Source of the DNA: Pictodentalium vernedei
Taxonomy: Eukaryota > Mollusca > Scaphopoda > Dentaliida > Dentaliidae
DNA length: 64,000 bases
Assembly (NCBI GenBank): GCA_031216915.1
Contig: CM062297.1
Location: 830,691,337 to 830,755,336, forward strand
Direction: 5' to 3'
Each line of letters opens with the position of its first letter. Position 1 is the first letter of the stretch. Below the pieces are notes generated by a model, which made no database searches, was not told the origin of the DNA, and saw nothing but the letters and a program-made list of their open reading frames with translations. The translations under genes and the position numbers were made by a program. Positions 9,896 through 21,769 of this stretch are shown here, piece after piece.

Positions 9896-12800
9896 GGGGA
9901 CGTCCAACCTTACTTTGGTCAAATTTCGTGTAATTTTCCTTCAAGTCTAAAAAGGCCCAAAATGAATAACCCCAATAAATTATATACCAAAATGCTTGGA
10001 ATGAAACATAGAACATGTGGAGACTGAAATTTGCCATGGAACTGCTGCCATGTGTAAATAGCACCACATGAAAGTCTGCTATGGCACAAGTAAGAGAACA
10101 AACTGTTTACAATAAAATACCTCAAAATAAAATAACAGCTGTATTCTATAAACATTGAAGTACACACTCGAAGAAATCTTTTCCTAATTCATGAAAGTAA
10201 TAAAGATTGAGACCAAATGTTATAAGTGGAGTGCTCACTGATTGAAGACAGACATTTTCTTTTGTTTATTTTTTGTTTTGGTGTGTTCAACAAAGGTCAA
10301 CTTGAAGGAGTCCACCAGAAGAAGTATGGAAGGAAAAAAGAGTGTCTCCCAATATAAAGATGTATGTGTCACTGTGGTGGTTTGGACAGAAACTATGATA
10401 TTCTCCTATGTAGAATGCGCTGCAAAGTCATACATTGTAGTTGAATAAATATATTTACAAACCCCTTGCACTGTAACCCCTTTTATCCCATGCATCAATT
10501 GATAGTGATTAAATCGTTAAATTTGTCTGGTTTATCAGTAAGTATAATAGCTTTGTTTACTCTTGGACACCAAGACACTCATGATATCTGTAGGAGAAGA
10601 AATAAGGGTAACTGTAACCTGTCACTGCAATAAACCATCTAATGTACTTAAAAGTACATTGTTATTCAAAACACATCAAATCAACCTTACAATCCATTAT
10701 TGCATGTACTTTCCCCGAAGAGGCTTATTGGAATATTAGGATCAGAAGGGCACATCCAGAGGGTCTCACATATTTTTTTCAAGAACGCAGTACACAAAGC
10801 AATCCCCAAAAGGTGACAAGTGAGCTCCATTTGACACAAAAAAATTCCCGGGGGTGGGGGGGGGGGGGGGGAGGGGGTTCTCTTCCTCTACCTCTGGCAC
10901 TCAAGGCATATGGCTTTTTTCTCAAAGTTTAACTCTTTCTTTTTTTCTTTTTGAAGATCCTGGCCACACATGTTCCAAACACTATCAGACAGGTAACCCC
11001 CCGAATAAGTGTATCTGCAAAAATCATGTTACATTGCAAAACATTGTTTTTAGACTTTAAGTTCTGGATTTTCATGCTTCTTACTTCCAACTATAACACT
11101 TAATTTATCGATTAATGGGTGAATAGAAAAGTCCTGCCATAATCAACATTTTGAGTTCCATAAGCCTTCATAACAGCTCTGAAAGAAGTGTCAAACATCA
11201 GATTGGTGGCTTTGTACAGAATATTCATTAGGTTGTTGCTCGATAAGTAATAGGAACAAAATCTTCACCAGAAATATTTTGTAGCAATACATTTGAGGGT
11301 ATCAGCAGGCACTTTCCAACAAATTGTAACAAACCAACTAGTTATAAACAAAATTTTCTAACTCAAAAGAGTGAAAAAGTACCACAACTCGGAAAAATGT
11401 GGGAAGAAACACATGCTACAGCAGCTACACATGCATTGTTTCCCCATGATGCTCGATCACAACACCAAATATCCTTCAAATTTGAGTAACAGTGGTTGAG
11501 ATACAAGGGAGAATGTTGGTACATGTAATGATGTATGAGCAAAAGGACAGAGGTCCCCACTGCACGGCCCTAAATGCACCTTTGATTTTACAACTTTCAG
11601 GTCTGGGGCATAATAATCACAACACACCAACCTTATCAATTCATAATTTCAGTAAACTAAAAGGAATTATTAATTTTAATTAATTTATAGATGATGGGAA
11701 ATATTTGGCTTCTTTCGCCTTCTCGTACTAGTATTAATTACCACAAACAATATCAGTTTGATGCCGACAAACGAAACTGGACGCATGTGGTCTGGTTAAA
11801 AAGTAACTCGGCATGGATAATGAAGAAATTGCGAATATTTCATTTGTTTAAAAGCCAATTGCAGCTAATTTTGACCGTGGGTTCGATAATTCGTTTTGGT
11901 TTTGACCACGCGGTCACGCTGACAGCGGTTATGTTTATTGTGATATGCAAATTGGGAGATAGTTTCCGGTGAAGGATATTTGTCACATTTGTCAGTGTAA
12001 AACGATGACAAAAGACACTGATCGACGCTTGTGTTAATATGGTTGGTTGGAAGAAAAAACTAAATTCTCAGCATCGTTCAAGCGCACCTTATTTAAAAGC
12101 GCGAATGCATCATTTTTAACCCATCTTGAATCGGTCCTTTGCAGACATCAAACACAGCCGCGACAAATTCCATGGTTACTAGGAAGTAAATAACTTCACA
12201 ACATCGGGGGAAATCAACACGCTCAATATAGTTCCAGTTCACTTGGAATATACTTCGTGAAAAAGTGATTTCTGAAGCATTCTGCTTACTTTGTTATGAA
12301 TATTGCCTTATTTTATGTGTATCGTCCCGATTTTATACACTCGGTTATTTTTTTACAAGTGGTTCATGTTGTCTTTCTAGTGCGCAATAATTCAGATTTT
12401 TTGTCAACAAAAAAGTTCAGACGGCCTGTAAACACAAGAGGGAATTTCGAACCATATTTTGCAGTTATGACATTAACAGCTCAAGTATTTGCTGTCACCT
12501 GTTTGCAAATCCACTCATACATTGTCTCGAACAAATAAAGGGCGTGATCACGTCCTTGCATTCTTACGATTGCCCAAACTGAGTATTTTTGCAAGAACCA
12601 CATCGTAATCACATGACCGGAATAAACATCATTGAAACATGGCCACACCCGGAACATCCAAAATTTGTGTTGGTGTTATTAAATTCAAACATCAAAACCC
12701 ACCAGAGTGTGTGTCAAAAAAATGCTTTCTCCGAGTCTGTAGTATGTTATCATTATATTGAGGACAAGGTCTTCGAATTACCGATTATTTTGTGGTTTTA

Positions 12801-13007
12801 CCGGTTCGTTACTTATGCCATTGGCAAGTTAATCTTTTTCAAAATCATGAAATTCACCTTTTTTCCTGAAAAAAATTATATGTACCTTTTCTATGCACTT
12901 TAATCATTATTTTGATACATAATTTGCCTTTCCTTACTGCTCTTTTCTGTTTCTGAGGCATTGGGAAAAATGTCAAAAAATTGACCAAAGTTACGTTGGA
13001 CGACCCC
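9896..13007. mobile_element. 3.11-kb TTAA-flanked DNA element, no transposase
   Basis: TTAA duplications (9892-9895 and 13008-13011) flank long imperfect inverted termini. Left begins 'ggggacgtccaaccttactt'; the right complement begins 'ggggtcgtccaacgtaactt', and similarity runs about 30 bp. Removing it restores the LINE order 'G-E-M-G-L' then 'T-Q-S-I-E-R-R-W'. These termini differ from those of 6871-9234, so it is a second family. No transposase-like ORF was recognised; the longest frames are short and non-homologous. Confidence 0.87.
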
Positions 13008-13730
13008 TTAACTCAGTCAATTGAAAGGAGATGGATTAATATGCTTCAGCTTTGGAACCGATTGGTAAACCTTGATAGAAATCGTCTATTATATCAAATA
13101 GTTCTATGGGATTATGAAAGCAGCGAAAAGGGAAGGTGTTACGAGGTGAAGAGTATATTTGAAAACTTGGAGAAATTGTCTGTATCCGAGCATAAACTCC
13201 CGTATAATACAAAGGAGTCTGAAACCAAACTCAAAAGTAATAACAATTTTAAATGGCTAAGTAGTATTACTTTTGTCCCAAAGCTTCGAACATATATTAC
13301 TTTCAAAGACGCTTATCAAACAGAAAAAAAACCGATATGAAAAGTCTGTAATGGCCCAATTTAGATGTGGAGTTCTCCCACTGCGAGTTGAGACTGGTCG
13401 ATATAAAAATGAAAAACTAGCAGACAGACTATACTTATTTTGAACTAGGAATGAAATTGAAGATGAATTCCATTTCCCTACTGAAATGCCCATTTTACTC
13501 CGATTTGAGAGAAAATCTTATGAAATACGTTTCAGATACCCATGACCAGACTATACTTCCTCTTGGTAGTGGCACTTTGAAAATGTTACTTGTAAATTAC
13601 CCTCGACAAACTGATACTTATCTCATAAGAGCTTATGATTGGGGGAAACGGTCTCTTTATAATGCGTCTTAAGACATAATCACGTTGTCACTTATGTGAA
13701 GTATTTGGAACTGGAAACTAAATAATTCAT
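13008..13730 (+). pseudogene. LINE ORF2, C-terminal domain and 3' end
   Basis: This segment holds 'RRWINMLQLWNRLVNLDRNR' (13035-13095) and, after frameshifts near 13340 and 13440, a C-terminal zinc-like block with the pattern Cys-x2-Cys...'FH'...'KCPFYSDLREN' (about 13420-13520). It closes with an open tail to 13672. It is the expected end of ORF2 for this LINE type. No clear poly-A or 3' repeat is visible. Confidence 0.8.
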
Positions 13731-14291
13731 TGTCTTTTAGGTTTTTCATTCATCGAAACCCCATGATGAATTAATGACCCGGCTTGAAAGTTAATCCGGT
13801 AACCTGACGAAACGGCCAAAACCGGTGAGAGTAATACATGAGAATAGCTATTTAAACTTTAGTTGTCTCCCAGAGCCCATCTTACTAAGGCGATGACTTG
13901 TATTCTCGAATTCTGCTTGCCACGGATGGATGGTTTGTAGGTGCCGATGGTAAATGATGTTTGTGTAATGACCCTGTTAGAGAAAACAAGACATCACTGC
14001 CTTTATACAAGGCATGTGTGTGTGGAAGGATGAATGTGTGTAGTAAGAGACTGAGTGAGAGAGAGAGTGATGGGGGGGGGGATAAAATACTAGGTGGGGG
14101 AGGAGGATACAGAGGTGGGTTGGGGTGGTAGTCGAATTGGGGTGGGGTGGGGCTGTATGATTGTGACGAGCGTTCATTCGAGCATGTTAGTAATGGTTAA
14201 TCTAACGTGACATGTAGGTCAAATTGGCCGGGTGCATTATTGTAAAGGTAAAAGGTATTGAATCTGTTGCACATGTCACGCTAATAAAGAA

Positions 14292-14326
<35 letters not shown>

Positions 14327-14660
14327 TAAGCCAAACACACGTAGCATTTCTTCTATGTTATGAAATCGAAGAAAATAAATAAGTTTTATTCTTTGAGAAA
14401 TGTTCTACATATGTACATATAATAGGTGTTTTTTGAGTGATATCACTATTCTTTAATGGAAAACAATCCGAGAAACGATTACTTTGAAATGTTTTTTGTT
14501 TAATTCTAATTTATTTTTCCTGCCAATATTGTTATTTTGTCCGATATTTTGAAAAATATTTTTAGGTATTAGGAAATTAGGCAGGCAGCTATCATCAAAT
14601 CAAAGGCTTCAGCGTCTAGAGGTAAAATGAGATAATCGACTCTTCTTGCGGGTGGGGCAA
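13731..14660. other. Simple repeats, no gene
   Basis: G-rich and GGGGT-type low complexity (about 14068-14155), an (ACTT)n microsatellite at 14293-14325, and AT-rich sequence. Small frames here are low-complexity readings. Confidence 0.6.
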
Positions 14661-15335
14661 GGTGGCATCAACAACTCAAGTTTTGGAAAGGTATTCATGT
14701 GATATATCATGTTATAGGTCTTAACGAGTATAGTTCGAATATTTGGAATTTGCTCCTCACCGTGGGGGTGGGGGCTGAGGGGCTGAAAAAACTCAAGTTT
14801 TAGAAAGGTAGGCATTCGCTATATCATTTTAATTGTCTTCACGTGTATACTCCAAATAGTGGTATTTGCCCTCCCCGAGGGGGTGGGGGCTGAGTGGCAT
14901 CAAAAACTCAAGTTTTAGAAAGGATGTCATGTGATATATCATTTTAAAGGTCTTGACGCATTCTAGTCCGAATATTTGATATTTGCCTCTCCACGAGGGG
15001 GTGGAGCTGATGGGCATCACAAACTCAAGTTTTAGAAAGATTGCCATGTCATATATCATTTTAAAAGTCTTCACGCGTGTAGTCCGAATATTTGGTATTT
15101 GCCCCCCCCCCCCTCTTAGGGACGGTCCCTGGGCTGAGGGGTAAGACAACAAAAACTCATGTTTTCGAAAGATTGTCGTGTGATATATCATTTTAAAGGT
15201 CTTAACGTGTGTAGTCCGAATATTTGGTATTTGCCCCTCCCCGATGGTGGGGCCGAGGGGTAAGGCATCAAAACCCCAAGTGTTAGGAAGGTAGTCACGT
15301 CACGTATCAAATTAAAGGGTTCGATCCATAGAGTT
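14660..15335. repeat. ~118-bp tandem repeat, 6 copies
   Basis: The anchor 'aactcaagttttagaaag' and variants recur near 14672, 14791, 14905, 15022, 15153 and 15271. Each unit also has 'gtgatatatcattttaaagg', 'agtccgaatatttggtattt' and a G-rich 'gagggggtgggg' block. Small minus-strand frames across it are translations of the repeat. Confidence 0.9.
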
Positions 15336-15674
15336 CTACTATGTGCGATCGACCATCCCAAATGTGTGTGGGTCTGATGGTGCAAAACAAACAAAACTAG
15401 TAAGCTTTATTTTTGTGAAAAAATACTGAGCGGCTTAACCCTGTTGTCGTTTGTATGACTGTCACACTGAAGATGTCTCCAGTTTTTTTATGTGTTCCCA
15501 TCACGGGTCATTAAACTAATTACCACCTGCTTATTCTAAGATCCGTTTTTGTTATACCCGAAACCTGGAGTGATGTCATCGGGGACATATGGTCAAAAAA
15601 TTAAAATACGTCACATTTTTTTCTGAAATTTTAGTATGTTGTAGAGCTTAAACCATTGAGGGATAGTTAAGATT

Positions 15675-15999
15675 TTACAGTTAAAACTAGAAGTCCTCTC
15701 ATGAAATGCGCACAAATAGCACGTCGATCTGCGCGTTAATCTACGCGTTATGGCCATAGTAAGGCTATCAGATTCTGTACATATGGCCTGTGCACAAGCA
15801 ATGTTTCAGCCAATGGATCCTCCGGGTAACCCAGAGGTCCATTGGCAGAAACATTGCCTGTGTTTGCTATGTGAAACCAGGAGAACCTGCCATGCTTTGG
15901 ATGTCATTCGATATGACAATTTCGCGCAATTTCTACGCGCAGTTAAGCCTAGATAAGCGCACAGTTCGTGACAGGGCGTCTAGTTTTAACTGTAGTAAG
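15675..15999 (+). mobile_element. Foldback element, ~320 bp (family FB-320, copy 1)
   Basis: The whole element is palindromic. The outer arms are 'cagttaaaactagaagtcc' at the left and 'gtctagttttaactg' at the right. The centre is 'gcaatgtttcagccaatgg' facing 'ccattggcagaaacattgc'. Two more copies lie at 46185-46510 (inverted) and 59683-59998. There are no coding frames beyond the repeat itself. Confidence 0.85.
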
Positions 16000-16575
16000 T
16001 TAAGAGATGACACAACCTCCCCCTCCCTGTTGATCGATTAGGCGTTGGCCGTGCCTCGTTGGACGGTGCCGTTATGTTCAGCAAAATACCTGTATCATTT
16101 ACTACTTACTAAAAGTATTACTAGGAAGAGTTTATTTCCTGCTTACAATGAACTATTTTATTTTTAAGCATCTAATGACTTATAATGCTCTAACAAACAC
16201 AGTTTTATCTCCCTCAATACAGCCCAAAATGTTGATGCTGATGCGGCGCTAAGCACCAATACATAATAACATTAATTCATTTACAATTTCCATACTGTTC
16301 TCTTATGAGAGAAGGAATGCCATTTTTGACTTATTTTCTTCTTGTCAAATATAGCTCATATCTCTTCATTGAAACATAATTAACCAATTCGTTTCAGTGA
16401 TGTATGTTGTTGGTTCGAACGGACAATAATTAACCAAGACAGAATTTATTTATGATGATGGGTAGATGTGGTTGTCATGTTACGTAAATGGTAAACAATC
16501 AATGTTTATTAGGTAATATTTTGGCTTCATGAAAAAATACATTTGTTTTTCATAAAGGTTACATTTTTATTTCAG
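16000..16575. other. Probable intron/upstream sequence of the transporter gene
   Basis: AT-rich and without repeat or ORF of note. It ends in a pyrimidine-rich stretch and the acceptor 'tttatttcag' at 16575. Confidence 0.5.
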
Positions 16576-17625
16576 GTTTCGGATTTTGTATGTGCTTTAT
16601 CCCTGCTAATATAATGACAAGTTATTATTTCAAGAAATATATGCCTTTCGCGGTAAGTTTTACCGAAGCAGGAGTGAGTTTTGGAGCATGCTTAATGCCA
16701 CTTTTGGTTAATTTCCTGATAGACAAATACACATGGAGAGGATCTGTATTCATTATTTCGGGCATATGTCTCCAAACTGTACTTTTTGGTGCCCTGTGTA
16801 GACCAGCAACACCTTTGGACAAACCAGAGGAGTCAAAAAGCACACAGAATGAAGGACAACCTGAAAGCATGAATGACTTGATTACAGTTGAGCCTAACAT
16901 GGAAACAGTTTGTGCGGCTGAAGGATTTGATACTGAAGGATACAATTGTCAGCAATACACTTTCGAGGTCGCAGGGATAGAAACTACCCCAGAAATCAGT
17001 CAAAATGAACACTCTGCCACAACCACCACAATATCACCATTAGGCTTAAGCACAGAGAAGCTCGCATGTCAGGAACCTAATACCCATGATCGGCTCAGAC
17101 AAGGGACAGTGAGTAAATGCCCACCTCGAAAATGTTTGGAAATTAAACACCCTTTTAAAACTTATTTGAAATTTTTTAAAAACGTTGGATTTCTTGTGTA
17201 CCTTGTGAATTTTTTCTTCGTCACTTTTGGTCTTGGAATGTCTTTTACTTTCTTGCCTGCATTTCTCACAAGCAGAGGGTTAATTGACTCAGATGTAGCC
17301 ATCCTTATGACGCTTCTGTTTGCAGCTGAAGGTCCATCTGCTATAATAACAGGGATACTTGCAAATACAAAGTTTATCAATCGACAAATATTACACACTG
17401 TGGCAGTTATAGTTATGGGTATTTCATTCCCACTGTACACCTTTACAGACATTTATGCCATCTTATGTGTTCTTGTTGCCATTCTTGGTTGTTGCGCTGG
17501 AATAGTATTCACATTGCGATCCATTATTCCTATTGATTTGGTAGGGAAAGAAAATTTGCCTGATGCAATGGGAATGGCAACGCTAGCCAGCGGTGTTGGA
17601 TTCATATGTGGACCGCCCGTCGCAG
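16576..17625 (+). CDS. Monocarboxylate-transporter-like (SLC16) gene, penultimate exon
   Basis: This 1050-nt exon runs from acceptor 'atttcag' (AG 16574-16575) to donor 'gtaagt' (17626). Introns on both sides are phase 1. SLC16 proteins are 12-helix proton-linked transporters of the major facilitator family in the plasma membrane. The start 'GFGFCMCFIPANIMTSYYF' and 'KYTWRGSVFIISGICLQTV' match the helix 4-6 half, ending 'GALCRPATPLDKPEE'. A hydrophilic loop of about 110 residues follows, the usual 6-7 loop. Then come hydrophobic helices 7-11, 'FFFVTFGLGMSFTFLPAF' to 'GVGFICGPPVAG'. The N-terminal third with the DGGWGW-type signature is missing and presumably lies upstream. The substrate is unknown; the paralogue cannot be assigned. 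Confidence 0.87.
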
Positions 17626-18037
17626 GTAAGTACTTTAAAAATATTTTCTACACACGTAATACCAAGCGGTGCTAGTGGAGTACCGATTCTGAACTGAAAC
17701 GCTCTTTTTTTTTGGAAATTATTTTTGAGGAATCATCCTCTGAGTCTGCGGTGCCTATTTTTGTTTTCTGGAGGGGGTGGGGATTGATCCCAAAGATCGT
17801 TCGGATTTTTTGTTTTTGGACAAACAGGGGATGGTGGTACGTTTCGGTGTGAAGGAAAATGTTCAGCCCTAATTTGTTTTCGCGGCAAATTGGAAAGGGG
17901 ACAAGAAGAATTTTTTATTTTAAAATGGTTAAATACTGTATTTTCCCCATTTTATTATCCCGCAAGGAGTAATACAACGTGCGCCTATTGCTTTTGGAAT
18001 AGTACTTCGTGTTTCACTTTCTTAAACTGCAGTTGGA

Positions 18038-18600
18038 ATTTTAGCATACATCCTGCCATACAATTCACCAGTGATTATTCGCGTCGCACTATCAACTTTC
18101 TTGATGTTTCGGTTACTCTTCAAGAACGGAAGAATTTGTACAGATTTATATACTAAACCCACTAATATTCATCAATATCTGCTGTCAACTAGTTGTCATC
18201 CTAACCATAGTAAGTGGAGCTTTCCATACAGCCAGTCACTCAGAATCCTTCGTATTTGTTTGAATCTTACCACTGCGAAGATTCGTTGTGACGAACTTGC
18301 AAATTATCTGGTCCGCAGAGGATACAGTAGGAGGAGAGTTAAGGCTCAGATTGAACGGGCTACCACTACTTTTAAACATCCCCAGCCTAAGCCTATTTTT
18401 GAGGCCTCTCACGGGGTTTACTTTACTGTTGAGTTTCATTTTGGGGTACCTAGCAGCAAGGGCATTTTATGTAAATATATTACTATTCAAAACCAGTCTG
18501 AAATGATGAAGGCGGCGGTTCCATGTGTTCCCATCGTTAGCTTAAACAACCTCCCGATTTGGGGAAAATACTCGTTAGAGCTTGCAGGGTGAAATGTTGT
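18038..18600 (+). pseudogene. Penelope-like reverse transcriptase, C-terminal fragment
   Basis: The frame shifts between about 18115 and 18140 and then stays open to 18592. Recognisable blocks are 'NFLDVSVTL', 'TDLYTKPTNIHQYLLSTSCH' and 'SWSFPYSQSLRI'-like sequence near 18220, then 'ELANYLVRRGYSRRRVKAQI' near 18290-18350. These follow the polymerase palm in Penelope-like elements. The catalytic aspartates lie upstream in the family and are not present here. Confidence 0.78.
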
Positions 18601-18959
18601 GACGAAAGGCATGGCGTTCTGTGCTGGTGGACGACTTCACCATTCCATTAAATTCACTGCAGAAATCTCTTCGGACATCACCGATATCTGCTTCCATATA
18701 GTTGCCATCCCAGGCACATTGTCAAAATCATTCCATACAGTCTCGCTATCAGAATCAAGAGAATCTGTTCTGAGGCCGCTGACAAGGCAGCTGTTTTTTT
18801 TCTGAACAATCGATCTCATCTGGTAAGCCGTAACTACAAGCGAGAACTGGTTGACAGTGCCATCACTAGAGCTGATGCGCTACCACATGACGATCTGTTA
18901 CGATATCGCCCACCATCACAGAACGCGTGCATACCTTTTGCCACAACATTTCACCCAGA

Positions 18960-19560
18960 TCTTTAAATTTTTTTTTTTTACTTCGACAACACTGGACGCT
19001 TATTGAGAATGATCCAGCCTTATCCGAAACATTTCCCAAGACTCCAGTCGTGGCTTGCTTTCAGGCGTCCAAAAACATTTACGAGATTCTTGTTCGTGCC
19101 AGCTTCAGTCCAATCTATTCAGAACTTGGTGTCAGCTAAGCCTGTGGAAAAACCGGTTGTAAAACGTGAACCATGATGCCTACATCCGATTCATTCAACG
19201 GCGCCAGTACTGGGGAATCTTTAAGAATTTTTTGCCGCGTCACCTGCAAAGTTCAAATGTGATCTTTCCACTTCAATGTGGATTTTGTCAAATCCAGCAT
19301 GTCGGCGAAACCTGTACCTCGTTTCACACACGTGTGAATAACCACAGGTCATTCAAAAAATGGAGATATTACGCGACACTGCATGTCAACGGGTCACCCC
19401 TTTACTTCTGTTCAGGCCTTCACCATTGGTTCCGTGCCTGACTGGTCAAAAGTCGAGGGCTTTGCCCGGGAAACGCGTTAGATCGAACAGCTATGCACGT
19501 ATAGGCCTCTCGGTCTCAACCGAACTTCAAACCATTCTCAAGCAGGGACGAATCGTCCCC
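18960..19560 (+). pseudogene. Penelope-like GIY-YIG endonuclease remnant
   Basis: Pieces in different frames give 'HWTLIENDPALSETFPKTPV' (18990-19040), 'REILVRASFSP'-like sequence near 19080, and 'FPLQCGFCQIQHVGETCTSF' (19265-19325) followed by 'HTRVNNHR'. The last block is the GIY-YIG nuclease core with the conserved Arg-containing helix. In this copy the GIY/YIG tyrosines are changed ('QHVG' for the usual Q-Y-V-G). The nuclease nicks target DNA for retrotransposition in active elements. Confidence 0.75.
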
Positions 19561-20400
19561 TCGGTTTCCACGCGATCCGGGGTGTTTTCACGCGGTCTAG
19601 GCACTCGACAAAGATACGTAACTGTAGATCACAGATCGCAGTACCAATTCTAACAATTTCAAGCGACTGCACTTAGCGGCCTGGACACATTTTTTGTCCT
19701 ACGCTACAATAGTCTTCATCTTAAATGTCTTTTTAGCCTATTTACACCTTTTTCGCCATTAATCCTACCCCGAAATCTGTTCACTTTTAACTTCCGGCGA
19801 TCATCTAAGTGTTTTAGGCAGCGTCGAAACCCATTGGCAATGGATTTGTAGATGCAAGTTTTACTTAACCGCTTCCCTGCACCCGTAACAGTGAATAGCA
19901 AGTCTTTAGTGGCCATATCCTATAACATGTGCAGTCCTAGCACATCCCCAGGCAGTTTCGCACCAGCTAGAGAAAGACCAAACTCTCTAATTTCCTCCTA
20001 TCGGACAACTTGGTGCGTTTGTAGGCGACGGACTGCATTTGTTTTTAAATCACCCATTTATCATACTTTCATGTAAAACGTGTATCTTGACATTTCAAAA
20101 TTCCAGTTCCTTTAAGTTTTCGAAGGGTATATTAATATATATATTTATATTTTACCGGGAGTTAGAACTTACTAGAATACTTATCAGTATTTGTCTAACA
20201 GTTTTTTTTTCTACTTTTACCACGGTTTCTTTTCTTTTCGGTTTGTATTACACGCTAGTTTAGTCAGAACTTGGCTTACGAGAACTTTTATCGCCACATT
20301 TCATTTCCTTCGTCGTCTGTGTGTATTTGTTCTTAATGTGTCTATACGCTAAAGAAGGTCTTCATCAGACCGGAAGCTAGGTGAATATTGCATTTCCTGT

Positions 20401-21769
20401 GCTGTTTGTGGTTTATTTAGACAAATTTCTTTCGCTTTATGCTCTTGCATCTCTCAGGTCCAGCACACTTGAAACAGATTTCTTTTATCAGAATATAAAC
20501 ACATATATATATTATTTTCTTAAATAGTCATTGCGGAGCGAATCCCAACTCAAAGGAATTCTAGTAATTTGTTGGAATAGAGTCAGGAAACTTTCTGTTT
20601 TTAAATTACACAGGGAAAGCGTTAAGACTATTTTCTGTGAAAAATCATTGAAACTTTATATTTAATTTTAATAAAACCAAAATATGAGTACTTTGTCATT
20701 TCGGCCCTTTGTTTGTGGATTAAGTTTCGTGTTTCATTACCCATTCTAGCCACGCTTGATCCAAGCCTAAATACCTCCAATCAGTTTAATCACTTGCTTA
20801 GGTGGTGCGGGGAGTCGGGTGGGGGTTGGGGGTTTGTCGACTGACCGAAAATACCCCAAATGCTTAAAATTATCCAAATGTACCCTAAAATTATCACACT
20901 GTCTCCAAAACTGATACAGTCTCACGAAGGCCTGGGATACAGTGGTATAGCCATGAGAGAGGAGGCTGGAGGAGCCTTGCTGCGACCACGCCCCTGCTAA
21001 AATTCCAATACCCCATCAAATCCTGAATTCCACTATTTGCATGTGAGTTAATCTACCGCGCTTGACGTTTCTACGAAGCTCAAAATTGCCACATCTTTCA
21101 AAATATCACCGGAGATCTCTTTTAAAAATATCCCCTTTTCTGAATCCGACAAACCGCTTTGCACCTTTTCCAGTTACAATCCTTCGATCTACGTGATATG
21201 CCTTAGGCATAAATATGCTTGGACGTGTGCTTCCTCTAATATAGAATCCTGGCTACTCGCCTTCTTGGGTGTAATTGATTGGCCGTTATGGTAGAGGGAG
21301 ACATTTGTGCAACCGTGTCGGGGTGGGGTGATGGGGGCTGGGGGCACTTACAACCGCCTACCTATCCCTACACAATAAAGCCTTTATTTATCCAGTGACC
21401 CCGAAACTTTCTTTGATTTCAAAAGAATACCATCGGCCACAACTATTTCGCAATCATATGCATTTCTAAAAAATCATATAGTTTTACCACAGATGAAATT
21501 ATTTATCACTTTAATCCCAAAATGCCGTTTGTTCACCATTATCAAAATAATAATATCTAATGTTTCCAGACATGTTGCTGCTAGAATTTTATAAAGAAAT
21601 TATCCCGTACTTCCAATATGGAGACACGTCATACATGTACATACTCCTACGCCTGATATTTGTGACTGCATTTTCACAAGAAGCAAATATTCGCACGTGA
21701 TTCGAAGTCACTGGCCTACATCGGGAAGAAAAATAAATTATCTCGATCACAACATTTTCTTTGTTTTCT
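20401..21769. other. Intronic sequence, no gene
   Basis: AT-rich with a G-rich patch near 20805-20835. No supported ORF or clear repeat. Confidence 0.5.

Larger units (their letters stand above)
3470..13730 (+). mobile_element. Non-LTR retrotransposon (LINE) interrupted by three insertions
   Basis: A single LINE in one orientation carries 5' tandem monomers, ORF1, and ORF2 with endonuclease/linker, reverse transcriptase and a C-terminal zinc-like domain. It is interrupted by a SINE (6163-6550), a 2.36-kb TTAA element (6871-9234) and a 3.11-kb TTAA element (9896-13007). Without them it is about 4.4 kb. The two TTAA joins are in frame: G-L-T-D at the first, G-L-T-Q at the second. The clade is not settled; it resembles an abundant APE-type lineage of molluscs. 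ORF2 carries many frameshifts, so this copy is dead. Confidence 0.85.
17985..20400 (+). mobile_element. Penelope-like retroelement, 5'-truncated
   Basis: A + strand remnant carries the end of the reverse transcriptase, a GIY-YIG endonuclease and a likely 3' tail. 'IQFTSDYSRRTINFLDVSV' (about 18060-18115) and 'DLYTKPTNIHQYL' (18140-18180) are typical of Penelope-like elements. The region near 20352-20378 has a perfect hairpin, 'ggtct tcatc agacc', like the 3' ends of such elements. The upstream RT palm is absent, consistent with 5' truncation on insertion. Frameshifts show it is dead. Confidence 0.8.

Noticed and set aside
14609..15394. Three long minus-strand frames
   Set aside because: They read through the 118-bp tandem array; the protein repeats reflect the DNA repeat.
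15750..16041. Frames over the ~320-bp foldback (also 46152-46430, 59761-59949)
   Set aside because: Similar frames appear in all three copies on either strand because the element is palindromic.
16625..17452. Minus-strand frames over the transporter exon
   Set aside because: They are shadows of the plus-strand exon, which has family similarity and splice sites.
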